64,000 bases of DNA from Niabella sp. (GCF_030150205.1 NZ_JASLGT010000014.1:30712-94711); one strand, 5' to 3'; positions 8,424 to 18,602 are shown, counted from the first letter of the stretch. Numbers and translations are program-made. The notes: generated from the sequence alone by a model not told the origin.

Positions 8424-9860
8424 TTATTTCCATCCTCCGCCCAGGGCCCGGTAAATATGGGTAACCGCACTAAATTGTTGCGCCCGGGTTTCAACCAGTT
8501 CCAGCCGCGATTCCAGCGCATCACGCTGTGTCATCAGTACTTCCAGGTAATCGGCCCTTGCTGCCCTGTACAGGTCATTGGATACAGCAATCGACCGCGC
8601 CAGTGCATTCACCTCGTTATTTTTCAGCTGGTACTTCTGCTCCAGGTTGCTGATATTGGACAGCTCATTCGATACTTCCCGTACGGCGTTTAAAATGGTT
8701 TTCTCGTATTCAAACAGGGCCTGCTGCTGACGGGCATCAGCGCTGGCGAACTCCGCTTTAATCGCATTTTTATTGATCAGCGGTGCAGCCAGTTCTCCGG
8801 CCAGGGAAAACAGAACGGATTCCGGCAATTTGGCCAGGTACGAAGGTTTAAATGCCTGTAATCCCAGTGAAGCCGAAATATCCAATGTAGGATAAAAAGC
8901 CGCCCGGGCCACTTTTACATCCAGCTTTGCAGCTGCCAGTGCCAGCTCTGCCTGACGGATATCCGGCCGGTTTGCCAGTAACTGCGACGGAATACCGGTA
9001 CTTACCTGCCGGGGTAATGCCGTAAGAAACCCACCGGAAGAACGTTCCACCGGCTGAGGATTGCGTCCCAGGAGAAAATTAATTTTGTTCTCGCCTTCTT
9101 TTATTTGCTGTAAAATTTCATATTCCCGGCTCCGGGAATTGAGCACTTCTGCTTCAAATTTTTTAACGGCCAGCTCAGTAGCCCTTGCCGCTTCCTTCTG
9201 CACTTTTACAATCTCCAGGCCATTCTTTTGCAGCTGGATGCTTTCCTTCACAATGGCCAGTTGATTATCCAATCCCAGTAATTCGTAGTAAGCATCTGCG
9301 ATCTCTGCGATGAGATTGGTAGTTACAAAGTTCTTCCCTTCTATCGTTGCCAGGTAACGGTCTACAGCCGCCTGTTTACCATTCCGGAGTTTCTTCCAGA
9401 TATCAGCTTCCCAGGTGGCATAAAGCCCCAGCTCATGATCACCCAGGATGTCCGGCACTTCTTTTCCCGGCGCTATATCCGTAGAAGCATCCCCGGCGCC
9501 CTGACTGGTATACCGTCCTACTTTTTCCACACCACTGCCAACCTTTGCCATTACGCTGGGTAACAATTCTCCTTTTTTTACCCGGATATCATTCCGGGCG
9601 ATCTCAATCTCCTGAAGCGTGCTTAGCAACTCCCGGTTATTGTGCAGTGCTGTATCCACCAGTTTCAACAAGTAAGGATCAGCAAAAAAATCCTGCCATT
9701 TTATAGCTGCACTGTTTAATGTATCCACCGTAGCCGCTTCAAAGACCGCCGGCGGTTCCGTTTTTACTTCGTGGTTCACGATTGCCGGCACTTTGCAGCC
9801 TGCACTTCCCACAAGGGTAAGAGCTACAGCACCGATCAGGTATATTTTAATACTATTCAT
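8424..9860 (-). CDS. RND efflux outer membrane factor, lipoprotein (TolC/NodT family)
   Basis: Outer-membrane channel of a tripartite pump. The signal peptide ends in the lipobox LVGSAGC, with Cys22 counted from ATG 9860; a TTG three codons earlier is less likely. Two outer-membrane-efflux repeats follow: the TALHNNRELLSTLQEIEIARNDI helix and, in the second half, the LLANRPDIRQAELALAAAKLDVKVARAAFYPTL-type block (RPDIRQAE being diagnostic), then SLGLQA. At ~478 residues it is the usual size. It is the last gene of the operon; its start overlaps the end of the permease gene by 8 bp, which suggests coupled translation. Confidence 0.95.
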   Translation of the reverse strand: MNSIKIYLIGAVALTLVGSAGCKVPAIVNHEVKTEPPAVFEAATVDTLNSAAIKWQDFFADPYLLKLVDTALHNNRELLSTLQEIEIARNDIRVKKGELLPSVMAKVGSGVEKVGRYTSQGAGDASTDIAPGKEVPDILGDHELGLYATWEADIWKKLRNGKQAAVDRYLATIEGKNFVTTNLIAEIADAYYELLGLDNQLAIVKESIQLQKNGLEIVKVQKEAARATELAVKKFEAEVLNSRSREYEILQQIKEGENKINFLLGRNPQPVERSSGGFLTALPRQVSTGIPSQLLANRPDIRQAELALAAAKLDVKVARAAFYPTLDISASLGLQAFKPSYLAKLPESVLFSLAGELAAPLINKNAIKAEFASADARQQQALFEYEKTILNAVREVSNELSNISNLEQKYQLKNNEVNALARSIAVSNDLYRAARADYLEVLMTQRDALESRLELVETRAQQFSAVTHIYRALGGGWK

Positions 9861-12800
9861 TGTGATCAATTTCTTCTGTTAACGGATTTTCTTCTTCGTC
9901 TTCTACCAAAATATGCCGCTCCGATATACGGGCAAAAATGTAGTACAACCCTGGTATCACCAGTACACCAAAGATGGTTCCAAACAACATGCCTCCTGCT
10001 GCCGCCGATCCGATGGTGTGGTTGGCAATGGCTCCGGGACCGGTTGCCACCATCAATGGAATAACCCCGGCAATGAATGCAAAAGAGGTCATCAGTATCG
10101 GTCGCAAACGCGCGGCAGCACCTTCAATGGCGGCCTGCGCAGGTGAAAGACCATCCCGGTGCCGCTGTACGGCATACTCCACGATCAGTACCGCATTTTT
10201 ACCCAGGATCCCGATCAGCATCACCATGGCGATCTGCGCGTAAATATTGTTTTCCAGTCCGAAGATCTTTAGGAAACAAAAGGCACCAAAGAGCCCGATG
10301 GGCAATGAAAGCAGGATGGGCAGCGGTAATACAAAACTTTCGTATTGTGCAGATAATACCAGGTATACAAATATGAGTGAAATAAGGAAGATGTAAATAG
10401 CCTGGTTCCCCCGGCGTGTTTCATCCTTGGAGATACCTGCCCAGTCGATACCAAAGCCTCGTGGAAGCTTTTGTTTAGCTACCTCATTGATCACATCAAT
10501 GGCTGTTCCGCTGCTGACACCCGGTGCGGATCCTCCGCTGATCTCAGAAGCATTGTATAAATTATGACGGGTGATCTCAGATAAACCGTAGGTCTTCTTC
10601 ATCGACATAAATGCCGAGTAAGGCACCATTTCATCATGATCATTTTTTACATAATAGTTAAACACATCTTCCGGCAACTGGCGGTACTGCGGCAGGGCCT
10701 GTACCATTACTTTATACGGCCGGTCAAACTTGATAAACCCTGTTTCGTAGTTACTGCCCACCAGTGTAGAAAGGTTATCCATTGCCTTCTCTACAGAAAC
10801 GCCTTTTTGTTTGGCTTTATCATTATCCACAGCCAGCTGGTATTGCGGGAAGCTGGCGCTGTAAAACGTAAACACCGAACTTAACTCCGGCCGCTTGTTC
10901 AGTTCCTTTACAAAATCGCGGCTTACCGTTTCCATCAATTTATAATCGCCGGTTCCGGCTTTGTCTAAAAGCCGCAGCTCAAAACCGCCGGCAGCGCCAT
11001 AACCCGGTACCGCGGGTGGCGGAAAGAACTCCAGCGTAGCGCCTTTAATTCCTTTTGCTTTTTCTTCCAGTTCTTCCATTACCTCCTGCATGCTGTGCTT
11101 ACGTTCGCTCCAGTCTTTCAGGTTGATGAGGCAGGTTCCCGAGTTGGATCCGGTTCCTTCAGATAATGCCTCATAGCCTGCCGTAGTGGACACTGATTGA
11201 ATATCATCCATACCCGAGGCTATTTTCTGCAACTGCGCCGCCACCGCATCCGTACGCTCCAGGGTAGATCCGGGCGGAGTAACGATGATGGCATAAAACA
11301 TACCCTGATCTTCCCCGGGAATAAATCCGGAAGGCACAGAAGTACTAAAGCCCCAGGTTCCGGCAATAAAGGCCACCAGTACCAGGAAGGTAATTGCACG
11401 CCGGCTTACGATAACCGATACCAGTTTTTTATACCAGCCCGTTAAGTTATTGAACCAGTTATTAAAACCATCGATACCACGGTTCACCAGGTTTCTTTTC
11501 TTTTTTCCATGATTATTCTTCAGGATCATGGCACACATCGCCGGTGTAAACGTGAGGGCTACCATCCCCGAAAGAACAATGGCTGTTGCCATGGTAACAG
11601 AGAACTGACGGTAAAACACTCCTACCGGTCCGGACATAAAGGCAATGGGAATAAATACCGCGGCCATGATGAGCGTAATAGCAATAATGGCGCCCCCTAT
11701 TTCATGCATCGCCGCCATGGTAGCTGCTTTGGCACTAAGGCCTTCACTTTCCATTTTGGCATGCACCGCTTCCACCACCACAATGGCATCATCTACCACA
11801 ATTCCGATTGCCAGCACCAATGCAAAGAGCGTGATCAGGTTTAAAGTGATCCCCAGGAACTGCATAAAGAAAAACGTACCGATCAATGAAATGGGTACTG
11901 CCAGGATGGGAATCAGCGTCGAACGCCAGTCGCCCAGGAACAGGAACACCACCAAACCCACCAGAATAAATGCTTCTACCAGTGTATGCACCACTTTTTC
12001 CATAGAGGCATCCAGGAATTTGGATACATCATAGCTCAGCTCATAGTGCATACCCTTGGGGAAAGACGATTCCTGGATTTCCTTTAGCTTGGCCTTTACA
12101 TTCCGGATCACTTCGCTGGCGTTACTGCCATAGGATTGTTTAATTACGATGGCGGCCGATGTGCGTCCATTCAGCTTGGAATAAATATTGTAGAAGGCAC
12201 TACCCAGCTCTACATCCGCGATATCTTTTAAATGCAGCAGTTGTCCGTCCGGCCCCGTCTTCAGTACAATATTGTCATAATCCTCTTTCTTGTTATAACG
12301 ACCGGTATATTTTAATACATATTCAAAAGCCTGTGATTTTTTACCGGAGCTTTCGCCCAGGCGTCCCGGGGATGCTTCAAGGCTCTGATCACTCAGCGCT
12401 TCCATTACTTCATTGGCGGTGATCTTATATGCCAGCATGCGATCCGGCTTCAACCATACCCGCATGGAATATTCTTTGTCCCCCAGGATGTCGGCAAACC
12501 CTACGCCGTTCACCCGCTTCAGTTCGGCCAGCAGGTTCAGATCGGCAAAGTTGTAAATAAAGCTGCCATCCAGTTTGGGGTCATCACTGTAAAGGTTTAC
12601 ATACATCAGCATATTCGATTCTTCCCGGGTAATCTTTACACCTTCCCGTACCACCAGGGGCGGTAATTTGTTTACTACAGCGGCCACCCGGTTCTGTACG
12701 TTTACAGAAGCCAGGTTCGGATCGGTACCCAGCTCAAAAACCACCTGGATGCTGGCTTCCCCGTCGTTACCGGCATCCGAAGCCATGTATTTCATACCCG

Positions 12801-13017
12801 GAATACCGTTGATGGCCTGCTCCAGCGGAATCACCACTGCTTTAATCATCAGTTCGCTGTTGGCACCGGGGTACTCTGCGGTTACATTTACCTTGGGTGG
12901 TGAAACGGAGGGAAACTGGGTTACCGGCAGCTGGGTAAGCGCCAGTATCCCCAGGAAAAGGATAATCAATGAAATAACAATAGACAGTACGGGCCTGTTA
13001 ATAAATTTATTAAACAT
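9853..13017 (-). CDS. RND family efflux permease (HAE1/AcrB type)
   Basis: Inner-membrane proton-driven drug/solute exporter of 1054 residues, full length for the HAE1 family. It shows the N-terminal FINRPVLSIVISLIILFLG helix, the porter-domain motif VSPPKVNVTAEYPGA, the proton-relay Asp pair in transmembrane segment 4 (GIVVDDAIVVVEAVH), the GFIPGEDQG segment and a second six-helix bundle with GKNAVLIVEYAV near the C-terminus. It lies between the membrane fusion protein (27 bp upstream) and the outer-membrane factor. Substrates cannot be read from sequence; similarity to multidrug rather than heavy-metal (HME) pumps is suggested by the VVDDAIVVVE motif. Confidence 0.96.
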   Translation of the reverse strand: MFNKFINRPVLSIVISLIILFLGILALTQLPVTQFPSVSPPKVNVTAEYPGANSELMIKAVVIPLEQAINGIPGMKYMASDAGNDGEASIQVVFELGTDPNLASVNVQNRVAAVVNKLPPLVVREGVKITREESNMLMYVNLYSDDPKLDGSFIYNFADLNLLAELKRVNGVGFADILGDKEYSMRVWLKPDRMLAYKITANEVMEALSDQSLEASPGRLGESSGKKSQAFEYVLKYTGRYNKKEDYDNIVLKTGPDGQLLHLKDIADVELGSAFYNIYSKLNGRTSAAIVIKQSYGSNASEVIRNVKAKLKEIQESSFPKGMHYELSYDVSKFLDASMEKVVHTLVEAFILVGLVVFLFLGDWRSTLIPILAVPISLIGTFFFMQFLGITLNLITLFALVLAIGIVVDDAIVVVEAVHAKMESEGLSAKAATMAAMHEIGGAIIAITLIMAAVFIPIAFMSGPVGVFYRQFSVTMATAIVLSGMVALTFTPAMCAMILKNNHGKKKRNLVNRGIDGFNNWFNNLTGWYKKLVSVIVSRRAITFLVLVAFIAGTWGFSTSVPSGFIPGEDQGMFYAIIVTPPGSTLERTDAVAAQLQKIASGMDDIQSVSTTAGYEALSEGTGSNSGTCLINLKDWSERKHSMQEVMEELEEKAKGIKGATLEFFPPPAVPGYGAAGGFELRLLDKAGTGDYKLMETVSRDFVKELNKRPELSSVFTFYSASFPQYQLAVDNDKAKQKGVSVEKAMDNLSTLVGSNYETGFIKFDRPYKVMVQALPQYRQLPEDVFNYYVKNDHDEMVPYSAFMSMKKTYGLSEITRHNLYNASEISGGSAPGVSSGTAIDVINEVAKQKLPRGFGIDWAGISKDETRRGNQAIYIFLISLIFVYLVLSAQYESFVLPLPILLSLPIGLFGAFCFLKIFGLENNIYAQIAMVMLIGILGKNAVLIVEYAVQRHRDGLSPAQAAIEGAAARLRPILMTSFAFIAGVIPLMVATGPGAIANHTIGSAAAGGMLFGTIFGVLVIPGLYYIFARISERHILVEDEEENPLTEEIDHNE

Positions 13018-13043
13018 AAAAACGGTTTTGGAATAGCATCATT

Positions 13044-14129
13044 TTAAGGGTTCAGGAGTTGCAGTTTACGGGCTACTTCTTCCGGTGCTGTATATACCGG
13101 CTTTATTTTCTGATCTTCTTTGATGGTTTGCAACCCTTCCAGCAGAATATGATCCGTTGCAGCAAGACCGCTGCCGATCACATACAGTTGGGGTAGCTCA
13201 TATTGCACCGTAATATTTCTCGACCGTACTATATTATCTTTATCTACCACATATACATAGAACTTGTCCTGGAGCTCATAGGTTGCTTTCTGTGGTATAA
13301 CCAGGGCATTTCTCAAAGGAATCTGCATCAGTACCTTCCCTGTTTGCCCGTGTTTTAAAAGCGCATTCGGATTTGGGAATTTCGCACGGAAGGCGATATT
13401 GCCGGTCGTATTGTCAAATTCCCCTTCAATGGTTTCAATCATACCCGGGTAAGGATAACGGTCGGCGTTGGCCAATGTAAGCGCCAGCGGTGTTTTGGTG
13501 GTACTGCTGCTATCCGTTTTAAAATTCAGGTATTCACTTTCCGATACATTAAAATAGGCATAGATGCCGCTGTTATCCGATAGCGTGGTTAACAGGGTGC
13601 CATCATCTACCAGGCTCCCCTGTTTGAACCGGAGCCGGTCAATGACGCCGCTAAAGGGAGCCCGGATTTCTGTAAACGATAAATGCGTGCCGGCTAAGGT
13701 CATTTCGGCCTTCGCTACGTCATATTTTGCTTTTGACAGTGCGAGTTCATTTTTGGAAACGATCTCTTTATCGGCCAGCAAACGGGTATTCTGCATTTCC
13801 AGTTCGGCGGAATGCGCTTCTGCCTTTGCTTTTTGATATTCTGCCTCATAAATCTTAGGCATAATGCGGAACAGCAATTGACCGGCCTTTACATACTGCC
13901 CTTCGTCTACATAACTTTTTTCAAGATAGCCTTTCTCCTGGGCGCGTATTTCTACATTGCGCACCGATTGGAGTTGTGCGATATATTCTTTTACATAATT
14001 GGTGTCGATGGTTAAAGGACTGGTAACAGAAAATGTTTCAGCCGTTGCTTTTTCTTCTTTGCCCGACTTACAGCTTGTAGTTCCGTACGTGATTATGCAC
14101 AAGCTGACCAGCAATGCGATTTTGTTCAT
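13044..14129 (-). CDS. RND efflux periplasmic adaptor (membrane fusion protein)
   Basis: Periplasmic adaptor linking the permease to the outer-membrane channel. The signal peptide ends in a lipobox (YGTTSC, Cys20). The biotinyl-lipoyl-like half motif RAQEKGYLEKSYVDEGQYVKAGQLLF is followed by an alpha-hairpin (residues ~95-150, Ala/Glu/Lys-rich), then the second half motif FTEIRAPFSGVIDRLRFKQGSLV and beta-barrel domains with IPQKATYEL. The length of 361 residues is normal for the HlyD/AcrA group. It is the first gene of the three-gene operon, so the promoter should lie just above 14129. Confidence 0.95.
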   Translation of the reverse strand: MNKIALLVSLCIITYGTTSCKSGKEEKATAETFSVTSPLTIDTNYVKEYIAQLQSVRNVEIRAQEKGYLEKSYVDEGQYVKAGQLLFRIMPKIYEAEYQKAKAEAHSAELEMQNTRLLADKEIVSKNELALSKAKYDVAKAEMTLAGTHLSFTEIRAPFSGVIDRLRFKQGSLVDDGTLLTTLSDNSGIYAYFNVSESEYLNFKTDSSSTTKTPLALTLANADRYPYPGMIETIEGEFDNTTGNIAFRAKFPNPNALLKHGQTGKVLMQIPLRNALVIPQKATYELQDKFYVYVVDKDNIVRSRNITVQYELPQLYVIGSGLAATDHILLEGLQTIKEDQKIKPVYTAPEEVARKLQLLNP

Positions 14130-14520
14130 TGTTGAATGGAAATTTTAAGGGAGCACAACCGTTTCAGTTGAAAAAACTGAAGGCTGCTAAAAATGGCTAC
14201 ACCTGCGGAGCTGATCTTTACCGGAATGAAGGAATTTCAATCGATGAACTTACAAACGTATGTACCAGATGTGTTGTCCTTAATATGAGGTTCACCCGAT
14301 ACCTGGCAAAAAGCCAGGTCTGTACGCCGATCCGAAAAATCGTTCTGACGGGTTACTGGTATCCCGTTCATTACCGTTGATCTGTATCACTCCGGTTTGC
14401 AATGTGTTGCCGGGGTTGGTAATTTTGATTTATTAATATTGTAAATGCGAAAATGCGTTCTTAAAGGATTTATTCCAGGAAACCTGGAGTAGCAGTTGAT
14501 GGTAACGCCGGGCCCGGCTG
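14130..14520. other. 391-bp spacer, nothing recognised
   Basis: Region upstream of the efflux operon and downstream of the 124-residue hypothetical gene. It must contain the operon promoter. I see no complete gene, strong hairpin or copy of the window repeat families. Confidence 0.4.
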
Positions 14521-14895
14521 TCATACCCGGATAGAACGGAAAAAAATATATTTTTCGGGAGGCTGATAAGCTGCATGCCGTTTCCGGTACAACTTTTCTT
14601 TGTCATAACCATTTTGATACGGGTTAGGGATCCAGCTGATAACCCAATGTGGAAAATCTGCAAAAGACTGTTCATGCAGGCCCGGGGCAACATCTTCTTC
14701 CTTGTCGTCGGTACGGTCAAGGAACAGGTCGGTGGGAAAAACGGGCAGGTCTGGTGTAGTTGTATAATTGGCCGTTTTTTGTACAAATGCAGGGTCAGGA
14801 GAACGGTGTCCCGTTTTTTGCGCCGGACTCAATAATAAAAACCCCAGCGCAAACATCAAACTATAAACAATCATCAATACTCCGCCCCGCTTCAT
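14521..14895 (-). CDS. hypothetical protein with N-terminal membrane anchor or signal
   Basis: 124 residues, family not recognised. A hydrophobic stretch (LMIVYSLMFALGFLLLSPA, residues 7-25) after a basic start (MKRGG) suggests a signal peptide or single membrane anchor. The rest is polar, with Asp/Glu-rich LDRTDDKEEDVAPG in the middle and a Tyr/Pro/Lys-rich C-terminus. It is transcribed in the same direction as the efflux operon but separated from it by almost 400 bp. The start at 14895 is chosen for the N-terminal signal. A real but lineage-restricted protein seems likely. Confidence 0.55.
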   Translation of the reverse strand: MKRGGVLMIVYSLMFALGFLLLSPAQKTGHRSPDPAFVQKTANYTTTPDLPVFPTDLFLDRTDDKEEDVAPGLHEQSFADFPHWVISWIPNPYQNGYDKEKLYRKRHAAYQPPEKYIFFRSIRV

Positions 14896-15009
14896 AAAGG
14901 CGTAAAAATAATCCTTCCGGTTCTTTTCTAAAAAAATACTTTTTAATTTAAAAATTTTATAATACCGGTATTGGGTTTTTTATGGGTACGTTCCCATTTT
15001 GGAGCCCTC

Positions 15010-15265
15010 AGCGTTCTTCCATTCTCCGCGGTTTGTTTTAAACGCAAAGACCGCTATGGACCCGCAAGGGACGCAAGTTTTTTAATAACCGAAGCGTAAA
15101 AGCTGGAAGCTTAAGGCTGTCAGCAATCAGTAGTTAGCTATCAGATGATTCCGGTTACGATAAGAGGAACAATTTTTAATGTGGATTCGCTATAGATCTG
15201 TCAACTCCGAACGGGGGCAGCACGGCTGAAAGCTAATGGCTTAAGGCTATCAGCTATCAGATGAT
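15010..15265. repeat. mixed intergenic repeats (CGCAA family, then TATCAG family)
   Basis: 15010-15085 has the CCGCGGTTT...ACGCAAAG...CCGCAAGGGACGCAAG words of the first family. From 15115 the second family begins: CAGCAATCAG, then AGCTATCAGATGATTCCGGTTACG (15134-15157), a middle region with CTATAGATCTGT, and a second AGCTATCAGATGATTCCGGTTGCG at 15252-15275. The last piece runs into the 3' end of the OsmC gene. No gene is seen between 14896 and 15249. Confidence 0.65.
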
Positions 15266-15927
15266 TCCGGTTGCGCCTCCCCCCCCTCTTTTACAGTAAA
15301 TTCAACGGCCAATGCACCGCTGGGGCAACGATGCACCTGCTCTACGATCTGATCCGCCGGGGCACCATCCACGTCTACCCACTTCTTTTCCTTTGGCCGG
15401 AATACCCCGGGCAGCTCCTTCCAGCAGCGGGTTGCATGCTGACAAAGTTCGGGGCGCCAGATCACCGCAAGCTCCCCGTTCTGATACACGATCTTTTTTG
15501 TTACCTCCGGATCCCGTTGCATAAACGTACGTACCGTTACCTGGTTTTCCAGGATCTTTGATATAGGGCAGGCTTTCGCAATTTCCTGCAACCGCAGTTT
15601 TTGCTCATCCGGCACCGGCTGGGGAAAATAAATGTCCCGGTCAATGACCGTAACGGTCTTTCCCTCCCTGATCTCACTATATAAATTGGTATTCACCCGG
15701 ATCTCCGGTATCGCCCACTCCTTACGGTCGATGTACATCCGCAGGGTGATGAGCGTACAGGATGCCAGTGAAGAAAGCAGCAAGGTATACGGATCGGGGC
15801 CGCTATCCTGTCCGCCCTGGCTTACCGGCTCATCTGCAATGAAACCGCCGTTGCGCCAGGTAATAGTACATTGATATTTACCGGTACCGATACCAGCATT
15901 TACCGGCTTTTCAAATTTATATTTCAT
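15250..15927 (-). CDS. OsmC family protein fused to a 4Fe-4S mono-cluster domain
   Basis: 225 residues in two domains. Residues ~10-135 form an OsmC/Ohr-like peroxiredoxin-fold domain with its two reactive cysteines in LLSSLASCTL and IAKACPISKIL. Residues ~150-215 are a divergent 4Fe-4S mono-cluster domain (Fer4_19 type) with cysteines in RPELCQHATRCW and HRCPSGAL. OsmC domains reduce hydroperoxides; the Fe-S half suggests electron supply or sensing, though this is inference. The C-terminal residues QPESSDS and the stop codon are encoded by an intergenic repeat copy, so the end of the protein may be recent. The copper ATPase gene lies divergently 260 bp away. Confidence 0.9.
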   Translation of the reverse strand: MKYKFEKPVNAGIGTGKYQCTITWRNGGFIADEPVSQGGQDSGPDPYTLLLSSLASCTLITLRMYIDRKEWAIPEIRVNTNLYSEIREGKTVTVIDRDIYFPQPVPDEQKLRLQEIAKACPISKILENQVTVRTFMQRDPEVTKKIVYQNGELAVIWRPELCQHATRCWKELPGVFRPKEKKWVDVDGAPADQIVEQVHRCPSGALAVEFTVKEGGEAQPESSDS

Positions 15928-16187
15928 ATGCTTTTTATATATACAGCAAGCTACATCATTTAATTGATTCCCGGATTAATCCAGGTTAAGGAATGGGCTA
16001 TTATATTAATAGTAAGATGTTTTTAGTGATATGTTGGTGACGTCTGGAAATTCCGGCAATAAGTAAACGCGGCGCCCGCAGCCACTCCGCATCACCGTGG
16101 CAATTATATAAACCAAATCCATAATTGTGTAACAGTGCGGCCGGGCATCCGAGCGAACTTTGTAGGGAATTATTAAACGATGTATTT

Positions 16188-18602
16188 ATGACAACCGATC
16201 CATTCAATGAAATAGCCATCCCCCTGGAAGGTGTAGAAAGCGAACACTGTGCCCTTATTGTAGACAAGGGGCTGGACAAAGTGGCGGGTATTGCGGCACA
16301 TAAAGTAGAGTTAAACAACCGCCGGGCATTGATCAGTACTGATGAGAACGAAGTAGTGTCCAAAGCCGTATCGGCGATCCGCGACCTGGGCTATGAGGTA
16401 CCTACCGTAAAAAAGAATATCCCGGTGCTGGATATGACCTGCGCTTCCTGTGCCATCAGCGTGGAAAGCATGCTGAAGAGCCAGCCAGGGATCGTAAACG
16501 CTGCTGTAAATTTTGCAACCACATCCGTGGCCGTAGAATATTTGCCCAATATCATTGACACCGCCGGTATGCAAAAGGCAGTACAGGCTATCGGGTACGA
16601 CCTGCTGATCGAAAGCGCGGAAAAGGAAGCCGAAACGCTGGAAGCCATCCACCAGGAAAAATTCAGCGCCCTGAAAAAGAAAACCCTGTGGGCCGCCTTC
16701 ATCACGGTTCCGCTGGTGATCATTGGCATGTTCTTTATGGATATGCCCTACGCCAACGAGATCATGTGGATCCTGTCTACCCCCGTGATGCTTTATTTTG
16801 GGAAAGATTTCTTTATCAACGCCTGGAAACAGGCCCGCCACCGCTCTGCCAATATGGACACGCTGGTGGCCCTGGGCTCCGGAACGGCCTACCTGTTCAG
16901 TGTATTCAATACCCTATTTCCTTCGTTCTGGCATAACCGGGGGCTGCACGGACATGTATACTTTGAAGCGGCAGCGGTGATCGTTACCTTTATCCTCCTT
17001 GGAAAACTGCTGGAAGAAAAAGCAAAAGGGAATACCTCCTCGGCCATTAAAAAGCTCATCGGATTACAGCCGCAAACCGTTACCATTATCCGCGCCAATG
17101 GCGGGGAAGAAACCCTGTCTGTTGAAAAGGTACAAAAAGGCGATATCATCCTGGTAAAACCCGGCGAGAAGATCGCCGTTGATGGCGTGGTTACGGGGGG
17201 CAGTTCGTATGTAGATGAAAGCATGCTGAGCGGCGAACCGGTACCGGTGCTAAAAAAAGAAGAAGAGGCTGTATTTGCCGGCGCCATTAATCAGAAAGGC
17301 AGCTTCCGGTTCCGTGCCGATAAAGTGGGATCCGAAACCATGCTGGCACAAATCATCCGTATGGTACAGGAAGCCCAGGGCAGCAAGGCCCCGGTACAGA
17401 AACTGGTCGATAAAATTGCCGGCATCTTTGTACCCGTTGTGATCGGGATCGCCATCCTCGCCTTTGTCAGCTGGATCCTGCTGGGCGGCGATAACGGTTT
17501 TACGCAGGGATTGATCGCCTTTGCCACCGTTCTGGTAATTGCCTGTCCGTGCGCCCTGGGGCTGGCTACACCAACGGCCATCATGGTTGGCATCGGCAAG
17601 GGCGCCGAAAAAGGCATCCTGATCAAAGATGCGGTAAGCCTCGAACTGGCTAAAAAAGTAACGGCCGTAGTGCTGGATAAAACCGGTACCATCACCGAAG
17701 GAAAGCCCGTAGTTACCGACAGCTACTGGAAAGATGAAGACACGCTTTTAAAACAGATCTTTTTCAGCATCGAAAAACAATCGGAACACCCCCTGGCGGA
17801 AGCGGTGGTAAAACACTTTGCAGGATTACCGGTGGCCCCCATCACTGGTTTTGAGAGTTTAACCGGACGCGGCGCCAGTGCAAAAGCGGGATCTGCTGTT
17901 TATTATGCCGGGAACCGCCGGTTGCTGGATGAGAAAGGCATCCGGATCGATGATGCATTTTTGGAAAAGGCGCAGCAGTGGAGCGATGCCTCCAAAACCG
18001 TAATCTGGTTTGCCGATGCGCAACAGGCGCTGGGTGTATTTGCCATCGCCGACCAGATCAAAGAGACCTCCGTAGAAGCGATACAAACATTAAAACAAGC
18101 GGGTATTAAAGTATATATGCTAACCGGCGATAATGAAGCCACCGCAGCCGCCATAGCCCGGCAAACAGGCATTACCGCCTACCAGGCAGAAGTATTGCCG
18201 GAGCAAAAAGCCGCCTTTGTAAAACAATTGCAGGCAGAGGGCAACACCGTAGCCATGGTTGGTGACGGCATCAACGACAGCACCGCACTGGCCCAGGCGG
18301 ATGTAAGCATTGCGATGGGAAAAGGCAGTGATATTGCAATGGATGTGGCCAGGATGACCATCATTTCTTCCGATCTGAATAAGATCCCCGAAGCCATCCA
18401 ATTATCCCGCCACACTGTGGCCACCATCCGTCAGAACCTGTTCTGGGCCTTTATCTACAATGTGACCGGTATTCCGGTAGCGGCAGGCATATTATATCCT
18501 GTAAACGGGTTTCTGCTAAACCCCATGATTGCCGGGGCTGCCATGGCATTGAGCAGCGTAAGCGTTGTTACCAATAGTTTGCGCTTAAAATGGAAACGGT
18601 AA
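16188..18602 (+). CDS. heavy-metal (copper-type) P1B ATPase
   Basis: Exports soft metal ions, most likely Cu(I), from the cytoplasm. At 804 residues it is typical of CopA. Two N-terminal HMA domains: the first (residues ~8-70) has SEHC at 18-21 where CxxC is expected; the second has an intact MTCASC (83-88). Then come the membrane segments with the CPC metal site (Cys453-Pro-Cys455), the phosphorylated Asp497 in DKTGT, SEHPLAEAV in the nucleotide domain and GDGIND from 692. I chose ATG 16188 because the upstream extension in the same frame shows no family sequence. A small HMA protein follows 85 bp downstream, as in many copper operons. Confidence 0.95.
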   Translation: MTTDPFNEIAIPLEGVESEHCALIVDKGLDKVAGIAAHKVELNNRRALISTDENEVVSKAVSAIRDLGYEVPTVKKNIPVLDMTCASCAISVESMLKSQPGIVNAAVNFATTSVAVEYLPNIIDTAGMQKAVQAIGYDLLIESAEKEAETLEAIHQEKFSALKKKTLWAAFITVPLVIIGMFFMDMPYANEIMWILSTPVMLYFGKDFFINAWKQARHRSANMDTLVALGSGTAYLFSVFNTLFPSFWHNRGLHGHVYFEAAAVIVTFILLGKLLEEKAKGNTSSAIKKLIGLQPQTVTIIRANGGEETLSVEKVQKGDIILVKPGEKIAVDGVVTGGSSYVDESMLSGEPVPVLKKEEEAVFAGAINQKGSFRFRADKVGSETMLAQIIRMVQEAQGSKAPVQKLVDKIAGIFVPVVIGIAILAFVSWILLGGDNGFTQGLIAFATVLVIACPCALGLATPTAIMVGIGKGAEKGILIKDAVSLELAKKVTAVVLDKTGTITEGKPVVTDSYWKDEDTLLKQIFFSIEKQSEHPLAEAVVKHFAGLPVAPITGFESLTGRGASAKAGSAVYYAGNRRLLDEKGIRIDDAFLEKAQQWSDASKTVIWFADAQQALGVFAIADQIKETSVEAIQTLKQAGIKVYMLTGDNEATAAAIARQTGITAYQAEVLPEQKAAFVKQLQAEGNTVAMVGDGINDSTALAQADVSIAMGKGSDIAMDVARMTIISSDLNKIPEAIQLSRHTVATIRQNLFWAFIYNVTGIPVAAGILYPVNGFLLNPMIAGAAMALSSVSVVTNSLRLKWKR

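Noticed and set aside
16311..16841. 176-codon open frame on the minus strand
   Set aside because: Antisense shadow of the copper ATPase gene; no protein-like pattern.
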